Positions 53,159-62,708 are shown, numbered from the stretch's first letter. The stretch: DNA of 64,000 nt from Salipiger marinus (GCF_900100085.1 NZ_FNEJ01000021.1:29536-93535); one strand, 5' to 3'. The notes: a model not told the origin generated them from the letters alone. Numbers and translations are program-made.

Positions 53159-53518
53159 TCGTGGATCATACGAACGAATATGGCGCCTGAAAAGGTGAAA
53201 ACTTGTGATGACCTTCGCGGTTCCCTGCGAAAGACTACCCGTCAACGCCCCTCAGCCCTGAAGAGACCCCGCCGATGCTTCTGCACCAGCCCTGCCGCAT
53301 GTCTGTTCGCCGCCTCCGCAGGCGGGGCAAACAGGATCACGGAACAGGCAGGCTGCGGGAAAACAGCGTTCCTCTGTCGGGGCGGGTGCTGAAATGAAAA
53401 GACTTTTCTTCGGCATGGGCGAAGTTGACACGATCCCGCGTCTGGATTTCCGGCGGCGTGGCGTTCAGACTTGGAGGGGCAGGACCGGCGCGACAGGCGC
53501 GCCACAGGAGTATGCCCG
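53159..53518. other. Intergenic region between the Lrp regulator and the MFS gene
   Basis: This 360-bp stretch has no supportable gene. It holds an imperfect GC hairpin at 53303-53334 (CTGTTCGCCGCCT pairing with AGGCGGGGCAAACAG) and near 53160-53180 the AT-rich ATCATACGAACGAATAT just upstream of the Lrp start. Promoters for both divergent units are probably here. Confidence 0.5.
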
Positions 53519-54856
53519 ATGATCCCCGCCAGCTCGCCGCTGAGACATCGCAGTTTTCGCCGCCTCTTTGCCGCGCAGATCCTGTCGCTGGTAGGGATCG
53601 GGGTCATGACCGTGTCGCTGTCGCTGGATGCCTTCGCCACGGGCGGCATTCAGGCGGGCGGGCTGCTGCTGGGCGGCATCCTTGCGCTCAAGATGGTGGC
53701 CTATGTGCTGGTGGCGCCGCTGGCCGAGGTGCTGCTGGCCCGCCTGCCGCGCCGCCCGACGCTGGTGGGCATCGACCTGCTGCGGCTGGGGCTGGTGGCG
53801 GCCATGGGCTTTGCCGTGGCGCCGTGGCAGATCATGGTGCTGGCCTTCGTGTTCTTCGCCGTCTCCTCCGGCTTCACGCCGCTCTTCCAGTCGGTGCTGC
53901 CCGATCTGCTGCCCGACGAGGCGGTCTATGCCCGCGCGCTGGCGCTGTCGCGGCTGGCCTATACGGTGGAATCCCTGCTGAGCCCGATCCTTGCGGCGGC
54001 GGCGCTGCGGCTGGTCACGGCGGATCAGCTTTATTTTCTGGCCTCGGCCTGTCTGGCCGGATCGGCGCTGACGCTGCTTGCCACCCGCTTTCCCGAAGGC
54101 ATGGTGCCGCGCAAGGCGCCCTTCCTGCGGCGGCTGTCGCGGGGCCTGCGCATCTATGCGCTGACCCCCCGGCTGCGCGGGCTGTTCCTGATGAACCTCG
54201 CGCTGTCGCTGGCGCTGGCATGGGTGCTGGTCAACACGGTGGTCTTTGCCGGTGCCCGGCTGGGGGAGGCGGAGCAGTATTACACCCGGCTGATGGCCTG
54301 TTACGGCGGCGGTGCCGCCTTGGGCGCGCTCGGCGTGCCGCGCCTGCTGGCCGACCGGTCAGAGCGGGGCGTGATGGCGCTTGGCCTTGCGGTCTTTGCC
54401 GCGCTGGGTCTGACGCTGCCGCTGCTGCCCAGCGGGCAGCTGCTGCCGCTGGGCCTGCTCTGGGCCGGGTTCGGCGCGGCCTCCTCGCTGGTGCTGACGC
54501 CGGGCGGGCTGGTGCTGGCCCGTTCCGCCGCCCGCGCCGACCGGCCTGCGGTCTTTGCCGCGCAGTTCTCGCTCAGCCATGCGGGCTGGCTTCTGGCCTA
54601 TCCGCTGGCGGGTGCCTTGGGCGCGTGGCTGGCGCCGGAGCCCGCGCTGGCGCTGCTGTGCCTGCTGAGCCTTGGCGTGACCGCGCTGGCGCTGCGGGTC
54701 TGGCCCGCCGAGGATCCGCTGGTGCGCCCGCATGCCCATCCGCATCTGCCCGCCGACCATCCGCATCTGCGCGCCCATCCCGCCGGGGCGGGGCGCCAGC
54801 ATGAACATGACTTCCATATCGACGATCTGCACCCGCACTGGCCGCAGACCGCCTGA
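53519..54856 (+). CDS. Major facilitator superfamily transporter with histidine-rich C-terminus
   Basis: This 445-residue protein has about 11-12 membrane helices and MFS-type half repeats (for example RSFRRLFAAQILSLVGIGVM and LARLPRRPTLVGIDLLRLG). The last 40 residues contain about ten histidines (HAHPHLPADHPHLRAHP, then HEHDFHIDDLHPHW), a likely metal-binding tail. The ATG at 53519 has AGGAG 10 nt upstream. It may export a metal or a metal complex; the substrate is unknown. It precedes the flavoprotein operon by 31 bp and may be part of it. Confidence 0.87.
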   Translation: MIPASSPLRHRSFRRLFAAQILSLVGIGVMTVSLSLDAFATGGIQAGGLLLGGILALKMVAYVLVAPLAEVLLARLPRRPTLVGIDLLRLGLVAAMGFAVAPWQIMVLAFVFFAVSSGFTPLFQSVLPDLLPDEAVYARALALSRLAYTVESLLSPILAAAALRLVTADQLYFLASACLAGSALTLLATRFPEGMVPRKAPFLRRLSRGLRIYALTPRLRGLFLMNLALSLALAWVLVNTVVFAGARLGEAEQYYTRLMACYGGGAALGALGVPRLLADRSERGVMALGLAVFAALGLTLPLLPSGQLLPLGLLWAGFGAASSLVLTPGGLVLARSAARADRPAVFAAQFSLSHAGWLLAYPLAGALGAWLAPEPALALLCLLSLGVTALALRVWPAEDPLVRPHAHPHLPADHPHLRAHPAGAGRQHEHDFHIDDLHPHWPQTA

Positions 54857-54887
54857 CCCTTCTATTCGACGCAGAACAGGACAAGAC

Positions 54888-56369
54888 ATGACCGACCACG
54901 CTTCCCCACGCCTCGACGGACAAGGCCTTGCCGCGCTGGAAACCCGCCTGACCGAGGATCTGGCCTTTCTGTGCCAGCCCGGAAAATCATGGGTGCCCCC
55001 GCGCGAGGTGGACGGAGAGCCGGTGCAGGATGTGGTCATCATCGGCGGCGGCATGTGCGGGCTGGTGGCATGGCTGGCGCTGCGGGCGGGGGGCATGACC
55101 AACCTGCGCATTCTTGACCGCAGCCCGGCAGGGCGCGAGGGGCCGTGGCTCAACTATGCCCGCATGGTGACGCTGCGCTCGCCCAAGACCCTGACCGGCC
55201 CCGCCTTCGGCATCGGCGCGCTGACCTTTCAGGCGTGGTTCCGCGCGCAGTTCGGCGCCGAAGCGTGGGACAAGCTGGACAAGATCCCGCGCCCGCAATG
55301 GATGGACTATCTGCGCTGGTATCGCCGCGCGCTGAACGTGCCGGTGGAAAACGGCGTCAGCGTCGACCGGGTGGAGCCCGAAGGCGACTATCTGCGCCTG
55401 CATCTGTCGGGCGCGCCCGAAGCGTCGATCCTGACCCGCAAGCTGGTCTCTGCCACCGGGCGGGATGGCACCGGCAAGCCCAACATCCCGGGCTTCATGG
55501 CGGGCGTGTCCAGCAAGCTTTGGGCGCATAGCGCCGATGACATCGATTTTGCGGCGCTGAAGGGCCGCAAGGTGGCGGTGATCGGGGTCGGCGCCTCTGC
55601 CGTGGACAATTCCGCCGAGGCGCTGGAGCATGGCGCAGCCGAAGTGCGCCACCTGATCCGCCGCCCGGAAATGCCCACCATCAACAAGATGATGGGCATC
55701 GGCTCTTTCGGTTTCACCGCAGGCTATGCCGATCTGCCCGATGAATGGCGCTGGCGCTTCATGAATTACAGCTTCGCCACCCAGACGCCGCCGCCGCATG
55801 GATCCACCCTGCGCGTCAGCCGCCACCCCAATGCGCATTTCCATTTCGGCAAGGCCACCACGCGGGTGGAGGATCTGGGCGACCGGCTGCGCCTGCATTT
55901 TGCCGATGGCAGCAGCTATACGGCGGATTTCCTGATCCTTGGCACCGGCTTTGTCACCGATCCGATGATGCGGGTGGAATTCGGGCAGGCAGCGGGCCAG
56001 ATCCAGCTTTGGGGCGATGTCTACACCCCGCCCGAGGCGGAGCGGAACGCCGATCTGGCGCGGTTTCCCTATCTCAACCCCGATTTCACCTTCCGGGAAA
56101 AGGCGCCGGGTGCGGCGCCGTGGCTGTCAAATGTCTATTGCTTCAACTACGGGGCGACCGCGAGCCTTGGCAAGGTCAGCGGCGACATTCCGGGCGTTTC
56201 CGAAGGCGCGGCATGGCTGGCGCGGGCGCTTGCGGCAAAACTTTACGCCGAGGATGTGGCCACTCACTGGCAAATCCTTCAGGATTATGCGGTGCCGGAA
56301 CTGACCGGCGAGGAATGGCAGGCATCTGATCTGCCTGCAGATGAAAAGACCAAAGGACTTGTGGCATGA
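54888..56369 (+). CDS. FAD/NAD(P)-binding flavoprotein monooxygenase-like protein
   Basis: This 493-residue protein has a first dinucleotide fold at residues about 47-75 (VVIIGGGMCGLVAWLALRAGG), an FMO-like SATGRDGTGKPNIPGF segment near 186, and a second fold VAVIGVGASAVDNSAEALEH near 227. That order fits flavin-containing or N-hydroxylating monooxygenases and CzcO-like proteins. The start at 54888 follows AACAGGAC. Its stop overlaps the next gene by 4 bp. It probably oxidises the substrate imported by the downstream ABC system. Confidence 0.85.
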   Translation: MTDHASPRLDGQGLAALETRLTEDLAFLCQPGKSWVPPREVDGEPVQDVVIIGGGMCGLVAWLALRAGGMTNLRILDRSPAGREGPWLNYARMVTLRSPKTLTGPAFGIGALTFQAWFRAQFGAEAWDKLDKIPRPQWMDYLRWYRRALNVPVENGVSVDRVEPEGDYLRLHLSGAPEASILTRKLVSATGRDGTGKPNIPGFMAGVSSKLWAHSADDIDFAALKGRKVAVIGVGASAVDNSAEALEHGAAEVRHLIRRPEMPTINKMMGIGSFGFTAGYADLPDEWRWRFMNYSFATQTPPPHGSTLRVSRHPNAHFHFGKATTRVEDLGDRLRLHFADGSSYTADFLILGTGFVTDPMMRVEFGQAAGQIQLWGDVYTPPEAERNADLARFPYLNPDFTFREKAPGAAPWLSNVYCFNYGATASLGKVSGDIPGVSEGAAWLARALAAKLYAEDVATHWQILQDYAVPELTGEEWQASDLPADEKTKGLVA

Positions 56370-56857
56370 GCGGGATCTGGACCCTGACCAGCGTGGCGGA
56401 GGCGGGCGTATCTGAAAGCGGCCCGGTGGCGGAGGCGGTGACCCTGCGCGCCAACATCATGGAGATGACGCAGGCCGCCGAAGAGGCGGTGCTGGCGCCC
56501 GCCGATTGCGGCGCATGGCCCGCCGACCTGCGCGCGGCGCTGGCCGCCCGCATCGCCCGGCTGAACGGTGAAGAACAGGTGGCGCAGCGCTATGCGGCGC
56601 GCCAGCAGGGGCAGGAGTATGCCGCGCTCGCAGATCCGTCGGAGGATGGCACCAGCCTTGGCCTGCTGAGCGTGGTGAGCTTCATGGATGCCGTGGCCAG
56701 CACGCCGCGCGACATCGCCGCCGAAGACATCTCGGCGCTGCTGACGGCGGGGATCGCGGATGCAGACATCGTGCGCCTGTGCGAACTCAACGCCTTTCTG
56801 GCCTATCAGCTGCGGCTGATCGCCGGGCTGCGCCTGATGACGGAGGCCGCCGCATGA
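56366..56857 (+). CDS. CMD-domain protein lacking the CxxC motif
   Basis: This 163-residue helical protein resembles carboxymuconolactone-decarboxylase-like CMD proteins of the type found beside AhpD-like proteins (the pattern IVRLCELNAFLAYQLRLIAGL near the C-terminus). It has only one cysteine there, so it lacks the redox pair of AhpD and may be structural or regulatory. It overlaps both neighbours by 4 bp. Confidence 0.75.
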   Translation: MSGIWTLTSVAEAGVSESGPVAEAVTLRANIMEMTQAAEEAVLAPADCGAWPADLRAALAARIARLNGEEQVAQRYAARQQGQEYAALADPSEDGTSLGLLSVVSFMDAVASTPRDIAAEDISALLTAGIADADIVRLCELNAFLAYQLRLIAGLRLMTEAAA

Positions 56858-57441
56858 GCCGGATCATCCACAAGTTCACCCGCAACGTCCCCGACTGGCA
56901 GCCCCGCGTCACCCCGGTGAAGCTGGACGAGGCGACGCCTGAGCAGCTGGAGGCGCTGCAGGTCACGCCCTCCAACACCAAGGTGTCGGATTATGTGCTG
57001 ACGCTGGCGCATGACGTGGAAAGCCTGAAGGTGCGCTCGCCGCTTTTCAACGGGATCATGTATGACAAGGGCGGCCTGTCGCGGGCAGAGCGGGAAATTG
57101 GCGCGCTTGGCGCCTCCATCGTCAACCGCTGCATCTATTGCGCGGCCGTGCATGCCTCGCGCCATGCGCAGCTGACCAAGGACACCACCGTCACCGACGA
57201 GCTGTTCGCGCGCGGCGAGGAGGCGGATCTGGGCCCGCGCGACCGCGCCATCTTTGACTTTGCGCGCAAGCTGTCGGCGGCGCCCTCCGAAGCGGGGCCC
57301 GAGGACATGGCCGCGCTGAAGGCGGCGGGACTGGACGAGGCAGAGGTGCTGGATCTGATCCTGTCCACGGCGCTTTTCGGCTGGGCGAACCGGCTGATGC
57401 ATGTTCTGGGGGATCCGGTTCGCAAAGAGGTGACAGCATGA
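56854..57441 (+). CDS. AhpD-like alkylhydroperoxidase-domain protein
   Basis: This 195-residue protein has the AhpD redox motif with Cys93, Cys96 and His100 (RCIYCAAVHASRH). The rest is the all-helical CMD fold. It may remove peroxide or carry out a redox step tied to the flavoprotein. Its start overlaps the previous gene and its stop overlaps the opine-dehydrogenase gene. Confidence 0.87.
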   Translation: MSRIIHKFTRNVPDWQPRVTPVKLDEATPEQLEALQVTPSNTKVSDYVLTLAHDVESLKVRSPLFNGIMYDKGGLSRAEREIGALGASIVNRCIYCAAVHASRHAQLTKDTTVTDELFARGEEADLGPRDRAIFDFARKLSAAPSEAGPEDMAALKAAGLDEAEVLDLILSTALFGWANRLMHVLGDPVRKEVTA

Positions 57442-58526
57442 CCAAGATCGGAATCGCGGGCGCGGGCAGCATCGCCTTTGGCACCGCAGCGCTTTTGTGC
57501 CATCGCGGCCACGAGGTGGCGCTGTGGTCGCCCTCGGGTCAGGGCACCACGGGCCTTGGCGAGGGGCTGACCGCCACCGGCGCGCTGGAGGGCGTGTTTC
57601 ACCCGTCCGTCGCCGACAGCGCGCAGGCGCTGTGTGACGGCGCCGAGGTGCTGCTGATCGCCGTGCCCGCCTATGGCCACAAGGCGGTGATCGACGCGCT
57701 GGCGCCGCATCTGGCGGAGGGCCAGCAGGTCATCATTTCCTCCCATGCCTCCTTTGGCGCGGTCTATCTGGCCGAGGCTCTGGCGGCGCGGGGGCTGTCG
57801 CTGCCGATCACCGCATGGGGCACCACCGCGCTGACCGGGCGGCGCACCGGCCCGGGCGCGGTCAGTGTCAACACCATCCGTGCGCGTGTCGACATGGCGA
57901 CGGTGCCCGACAGCGCGCAGCCACAGGCGCTGGAACTGCAGCAGGCGCTGTTCGGGGACGTGTTCGCGGCGCGCGACGGGCTTCTGGCCATCGCGCTGTC
58001 CAACCTCAACCCGCAGAACCATATGGGCATCGCCCTTGGCAACATGACCCGGATGGAACATGGCGAGACTTGGAGCCAGTCCGGCAACGTGACCCCCAAT
58101 GTGGGCCGCCTGATGGAAGAACTGGATGCCGAACGGCTGGCCATCGCCGAAACGTTGGGGCTGAAGGTCAAGTCGATCTTCGAGCATTACCAGCAGTCCT
58201 ACCATGTGCCTGTCGCCTCCATCGCCGAGATGAATGCCGAACTGCATGCGCGCGGCACCGGCGGGCAGGGGCCCGCCACCGCCGACAGCCGCTATGTGAC
58301 CGAGGACGTGCCCTATGGCCTGCTGCCCACCGTGGTGCTGGGCCAGCTTGCGGGCCATCCCGCCCGGCTGCATGATGCGGGCGTGGCAATTTTCTCGGCC
58401 ATGTATGGCCGCGATTTTGCACAGGAAAACGAGCTGCTGACCGCGCTGGATCTGACCGCGCGCAGCCTTGACGACCTGCGCATCGCCTCGCGCAGCGGGC
58501 GGTTCCCCGTCCCCGCGCAGGCCTGA
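57438..58526 (+). CDS. NAD/NADP octopine/nopaline dehydrogenase family protein
   Basis: This 362-residue protein has the Rossmann motif IGIAGAGSIAFGTAALLCHRGH at the N-terminus and an octopine-DH C-terminal domain with NLNPQNHMGIALGN near residue 190, where the His/Asn pair matches the family active site. Such enzymes join or split opines, that is, N-(carboxyalkyl)amino acids. In this operon it more likely cleaves an imported opine-like compound. It overlaps the AhpD-like gene by 4 bp. Confidence 0.85.
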   Translation: MTKIGIAGAGSIAFGTAALLCHRGHEVALWSPSGQGTTGLGEGLTATGALEGVFHPSVADSAQALCDGAEVLLIAVPAYGHKAVIDALAPHLAEGQQVIISSHASFGAVYLAEALAARGLSLPITAWGTTALTGRRTGPGAVSVNTIRARVDMATVPDSAQPQALELQQALFGDVFAARDGLLAIALSNLNPQNHMGIALGNMTRMEHGETWSQSGNVTPNVGRLMEELDAERLAIAETLGLKVKSIFEHYQQSYHVPVASIAEMNAELHARGTGGQGPATADSRYVTEDVPYGLLPTVVLGQLAGHPARLHDAGVAIFSAMYGRDFAQENELLTALDLTARSLDDLRIASRSGRFPVPAQA

Positions 58527-58533
58527 CCCCTAC

Positions 58534-58555
58534 GCCCCGGCCCGAGGGCCGGGGC
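58534..58555 (+). other. Intercistronic stem-loop
   Basis: GCCCCGGCCC and GGGCCGGGGC form a 10-bp inverted repeat with almost no loop, between the opine-dehydrogenase-like gene and the binding-protein gene. It has no T-run and may mark a processing site. Confidence 0.5.
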
Positions 58556-58610
58556 AGCATTGCCAACCACGACGGGCGATGACGCCCGCAACCCCGACAA
58601 GGAGACCCAC

Positions 58611-59717
58611 ATGTCGAAACTGATCCTCAACCGCCGCCGGTTCATGGGAACCGCCGCCGCCACCACCGGCCTGCTGGCCAGCCCGGTCTATCTGCGCCGT
58701 GCCCATGCTCAGGGCGGCGAGGTCAACATCTGGACCTATACCAACTTCATCCCCGACGATTTCCGCGAGCAGTTTCAGGACGAGACCGGCATCAAGGTCA
58801 ATGTCCGGCTGGTGGATGACCAGGGCAAGCAGTTCAACCTGCTGGCCGCCGAAGCGCCGAACCCCACCGTGGACATCCTGACCGTGGCGGGCCACCGCTT
58901 CCTGCAGTTCATCGACAGCGAACTTCTGGCGCCGCTGGACACCGACCGGCTGACCAACTGGGGCACCATCAACCCGATCTATTCGGAAAGCGACTGGTCG
59001 ACCATCAACGGCAGCAAATGGGGCGCGCCGATCCTGTCGGGCATGGAGGTGCTGGCCTACAACACCGAGATGGTCGACAAGTCCGAGACCACCAGCTGGG
59101 AGCCGTTCTTCTCCGACAAATACGCGGGCCAGACCGCCTATGTGCTGCAGGACATGATGTCCATCGTCATGCTGATGAAGGGCTATGACGGCAACATGGT
59201 GGAATATCTGAACGATCCCGAGGAAGCCGCCCGCATCGTGGCCGAGGCGCGCGATTTCCTGATCGAGAAGAAGCCGCTGGCGCGGAAATACTATGACGGC
59301 GGCTCTGAAGTGCAGCAGATGTTCATCAATCAGGACATCACCATGGCCTGCGCATGGAACGGCCCGATCGCGGCGCTGATGGCCGAAGGTTTCCCCGTGG
59401 GCATGACCATTCCCAAGGAAGGCAGCTACGGCTTTGTCTATACCTACAACATCGCGAACAACGCCCCCAACATGGACAACGCCTATACCTTCCTGAATGC
59501 CGTGCTGGCCTCTCCGGAAGTGGGTGCCGCGATGACCCGCGCCTCGGGCTTCATCTCGACCTTCAAGGGCGCCGACGAATATCTGTCGGAGGCCGAGCGC
59601 GCCGCCACCTCCTTCCCCGAAGAGGAACTGGCGGGCATGCGGTTCTTCCGCTCGGAGGCCAACGAGCTGAAATACGGTCTTGTGGACCCGGCGGTCGAAG
59701 CCATCAAGGCGGCCTGA
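58611..59717 (+). CDS. Polyamine-type ABC transporter substrate-binding protein (PotD/PotF-like)
   Basis: This 368-residue protein has a Tat-type signal (NRRRFMGTAAATTG, cut near residue 34 after AHA) and the SBP_bac_8/PotD fold (VNIWTYTNFIPDDFREQF start). It would bind a polyamine-like or amino-compound ligand in the periplasm. Export by Tat implies folding before transport. ATG at 58611 after AAGGAGA. Confidence 0.9.
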   Translation: MSKLILNRRRFMGTAAATTGLLASPVYLRRAHAQGGEVNIWTYTNFIPDDFREQFQDETGIKVNVRLVDDQGKQFNLLAAEAPNPTVDILTVAGHRFLQFIDSELLAPLDTDRLTNWGTINPIYSESDWSTINGSKWGAPILSGMEVLAYNTEMVDKSETTSWEPFFSDKYAGQTAYVLQDMMSIVMLMKGYDGNMVEYLNDPEEAARIVAEARDFLIEKKPLARKYYDGGSEVQQMFINQDITMACAWNGPIAALMAEGFPVGMTIPKEGSYGFVYTYNIANNAPNMDNAYTFLNAVLASPEVGAAMTRASGFISTFKGADEYLSEAERAATSFPEEELAGMRFFRSEANELKYGLVDPAVEAIKAA

Positions 59718-59788
59718 GCAGGGGCTGGTCCGGCGGCGGAACAGGGCCGCCGGATCAGCTGTGCCTGACCACGCAGAGAGGAAACGCA

Positions 59789-60781
59789 ATGACTGATGAC
59801 GCCGTGACGGCCGGGGCGAAGTCCCGCGCCGCGGCAGATAACGCAGGCAGCCCGCGCCCCGTCTGGGGCCGGCTGGTGAACTGGGGGCCGTATCGCGGGC
59901 TGGTCTCGCTTCTTTTCGCCTCGCCGCGGCGGCAGTTCGCGCTGCTGGCGCTGTTTCCGGTGATCTGGGTGCTGACGCAGCATCTGGGGCCGATGCTGCA
60001 GATGCTGCAGGTCAGCCTGCTGGATGCCTATCCGGTGGCACCGGGGCAGGAGACCAGCTTCACGCTGGACAATTACGCGCGGTTCTTCCGCGAAAGCGTC
60101 TTTCAGACGCCGTTCCTGCGCACCCTGACCTATTCCGCCACGCTGACGCTGGTGACGCTGATCGTCACCTATCCGGTGGCCTATTATCTGGCGCGCTACG
60201 TGAAGCGCGAAAACCAGCTGGCGCTGCTGCTGCTGCTGCTGGTGCCGTTCTGGACCGGCGAGATCGTGCGCACCTATGCCATCATGATCCTGCTGGGCAA
60301 CAACGGCGCCGTGAACCTTGCGCTGCAGGCGGTGGGGCTGATCGAACGGCCGATCCCGTTCATGTATACCGGGTTTTCCGTCAGCCTTGGCCTGATCTAC
60401 CTCACCGCGCTTTACATGTTGCTGCCGCTGTATTCCGCGCTGGAAAAGCTGCCGCGCAACCTGTCGGAAGCGGGCGCCGATCTGGGGGCGGGGGCATGGA
60501 CGCGGTTCCGCCGCATCACCCTGCCGCTGACGCTGGAGGGCATCGGCTCGGGCTGCACGCTCGTTTTCCTGATCTCCACCGGCTATTACGGCACCCCGGT
60601 CCTGCTGGGCGGGCCCAACACCACGGTCTTTGCCGAAACCATCGCCGGGTTCTTCCACGCGGCGGGGGATGAATGGCCCACGGGGGCGGCCTTTGCCGTC
60701 ATCATGTTCCTGACGGCGCTGGTGCTGACCGCGATCTTCACCCGCTTCATCGCAGCCCTGCGCAAGGGAGACAGCAAATGA
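59789..60781 (+). CDS. Polyamine-type ABC transporter permease (PotB-like)
   Basis: This 330-residue membrane protein has a hydrophilic 60-residue N-terminus and six membrane segments, with the EAA loop NLSEAGADLGAGAWTRFRRI. The ATG at 59789 follows GAGAGGAAA; the frame remains open upstream only because it overlaps the end of the binding-protein gene. Its stop overlaps the next start. Confidence 0.9.
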   Translation: MTDDAVTAGAKSRAAADNAGSPRPVWGRLVNWGPYRGLVSLLFASPRRQFALLALFPVIWVLTQHLGPMLQMLQVSLLDAYPVAPGQETSFTLDNYARFFRESVFQTPFLRTLTYSATLTLVTLIVTYPVAYYLARYVKRENQLALLLLLLVPFWTGEIVRTYAIMILLGNNGAVNLALQAVGLIERPIPFMYTGFSVSLGLIYLTALYMLLPLYSALEKLPRNLSEAGADLGAGAWTRFRRITLPLTLEGIGSGCTLVFLISTGYYGTPVLLGGPNTTVFAETIAGFFHAAGDEWPTGAAFAVIMFLTALVLTAIFTRFIAALRKGDSK

Positions 60782-61563
60782 CCCGCAATGGCCGTGTCTG
60801 GCTTTCCGTCTTCTTCTGGGCCTTCGTGGTCTATCTGTTCGTGCCGCTGCTGCTGATGATCCTGATGGGGTTCAAGGACAGCAAGTTCATCGGCTTTCCC
60901 ATCCGCAGCTGGACGCTGGACTGGTATCTGGGGGTCTTCGACAATGGCGAGGTGATCGCCACCTTCGGCTATTCGCTGTGGATCGCCGTGGCCTCCACGC
61001 TGATCTCCATCCTGATGGGCACGTGGCTGGCGCTGCTGCTGTCGGGGCGGCGCTTTGTCGGGCGTTTCGCGGTCTATGCGCTGACGCTGCTGCCCGCGCT
61101 GGTGCCCGGCATCATCTCGGCCATCGCCTTTCGCATCTATGCGCGGCAGATCGGCATCGAACCCGGCATGGGCGCGATCATCTGGGCGCATGCGGTGCAT
61201 AACGTGCCCTTCGTGGCGCTGGTGGTGATGGCGCGGCTGTCGACCCTGCCAAAAAGTCTGGGCGAGGCGGCGCGCGATCTGGGGGCCGATCCCTTGGTCA
61301 CCTTCATGCGCGTGACGCTGCCCTATCTCAAGCCCGCGATCATCGGGGCGTCGATCTTCTGCCTGCTGCTCAGCTTCGACGACTTCGTGCGCTCCTTCTT
61401 CCTTGGCTCTTATGAACCCACGCTGCCGGTGCTGATCTTCGCCAAGCTGCGGTCGGGCATGTCGCCGGAAATCAACGCAATCTCCACCGTGGCGCTGATC
61501 CTGACCGCGGTGCTGGGGGTCTGGGCCGAACGGTCCAGCCGCCGGATGAACAGGGAAAACTGA
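60778..61563 (+). CDS. Polyamine-type ABC transporter permease (PotC-like)
   Basis: This 261-residue membrane protein has six helices and the EAA loop SLGEAARDLGADPLVTFMRV. The start at 60778 overlaps the previous stop (ATGA). It forms the channel with the PotB-like subunit. Confidence 0.9.
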   Translation: MTRNGRVWLSVFFWAFVVYLFVPLLLMILMGFKDSKFIGFPIRSWTLDWYLGVFDNGEVIATFGYSLWIAVASTLISILMGTWLALLLSGRRFVGRFAVYALTLLPALVPGIISAIAFRIYARQIGIEPGMGAIIWAHAVHNVPFVALVVMARLSTLPKSLGEAARDLGADPLVTFMRVTLPYLKPAIIGASIFCLLLSFDDFVRSFFLGSYEPTLPVLIFAKLRSGMSPEINAISTVALILTAVLGVWAERSSRRMNREN

Positions 61564-61565
61564 CC

Positions 61566-62654
61566 ATGACCAGCGAACCGATCGTGCGGCTTGAGGGCAT
61601 CTCCAAGGCCTATGGCAAGGCGCAGGCGCTGCATCCGATGGATCTGACCATCGCGCCCGGCGAATTCGTCACCTTCCTTGGCCCCTCGGGCTGCGGCAAA
61701 TCCACCACGCTGCGCATCCTTGGCGGGTTCGAAACATCCGACACCGGGCGCATCATCCTTGACGGGCAGGATGTCACCGCGCAGCCGCCGGAAAAGCGCA
61801 AGGTCAACATGGTCTTTCAGGACTATGCGCTGTTTCCGCACATGACCGTGGCGCAGAACATCTCTTTCGGGCTGGAACTGAAGGGGCTCGGCAAGGCCGA
61901 GATCAAGCAGCGTCTGGACGAGGTGATGAGTTTTCTTGAGCTTGCCCCCTTCGCCACGCGCTATGCCTCGCAGCTGTCGGGCGGGCAGCGGCAGCGGGTG
62001 GCGCTGGCGCGGGCGCTTGCCCCCGATCCGGCGCTGCTGCTGCTGGACGAGCCGCTGGGGGCGCTGGACGCCAAGCTGCGCGGACAGGTGCAGATGGAGC
62101 TGAAGGCGATCCAGCGCCGCACCGACAAGACCTTCCTCTTCGTGACCCATGATCAGGACGAGGCGCTGACCATGTCCGACCGCATCGTGGTGATGAATGG
62201 CGGGCGGATCGAACAGGACGGCACGCCGGAGGATCTGTATTTCCATCCGCAGACCCGCTTCGTCGCCGAATTCATCGGCGCCACCAACCTGATCGACGGC
62301 ACGGTGCGCGGGCTCGACGGCGCCGCGCAGGAGGTGGTGCTGGACTGGCGCGGGATCGAACTGCGCGGGCAGGCCCCCGCAGGCGCGCCGCAGACCGGGC
62401 AGGAGGTCAGCGCCTCGCTGCGGCTGGAAAAGATCGCGCTGGGGGCAGAGCGTCCCGCCACGCGCAACGCGGTGATGGGCCGCATCGTGGACAAGACCTT
62501 CCTCGGCAGCCGGGTCGCGGTCAACATCGTGGTCCCCGAGGCAGGCGACGCCCTGCTGCGCGCCTATGCCGACAGCGACGTCACCGCCCGCCTCGGCGAC
62601 GCGCCGGTCTGGCTGGGCTGGGACAGCCACGCCCTCTCCGTGCTGCGCCACTGA
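61566..62654 (+). CDS. Polyamine-type ABC transporter ATP-binding protein (PotA-like)
   Basis: This 362-residue ATPase has Walker A GPSGCGKST, signature LSGGQRQR, Walker B LLLLDEPLGALD and a C-terminal TOBE domain. It powers the importer made by the three genes before it. It starts 2 bp after the permease stop and is the last gene of the operon; a strong terminator follows. Confidence 0.93.
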   Translation: MTSEPIVRLEGISKAYGKAQALHPMDLTIAPGEFVTFLGPSGCGKSTTLRILGGFETSDTGRIILDGQDVTAQPPEKRKVNMVFQDYALFPHMTVAQNISFGLELKGLGKAEIKQRLDEVMSFLELAPFATRYASQLSGGQRQRVALARALAPDPALLLLDEPLGALDAKLRGQVQMELKAIQRRTDKTFLFVTHDQDEALTMSDRIVVMNGGRIEQDGTPEDLYFHPQTRFVAEFIGATNLIDGTVRGLDGAAQEVVLDWRGIELRGQAPAGAPQTGQEVSASLRLEKIALGAERPATRNAVMGRIVDKTFLGSRVAVNIVVPEAGDALLRAYADSDVTARLGDAPVWLGWDSHALSVLRH

Positions 62655-62675
62655 GAGATCTCTGCAAGGACGCAG

Positions 62676-62708
62676 AAAGGGGCGGCCCACAGGGTCCGCC
62701 CCTTTTTT
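62676..62708 (+). terminator. Strong intrinsic terminator
   Basis: A 10-bp perfect stem (AAAGGGGCGG and CCGCCCCTTT, with a further CCC/GGG pairing in the loop) runs into a T-run at 62703-62708, 22 bp after the ABC ATPase gene. Confidence 0.9.
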
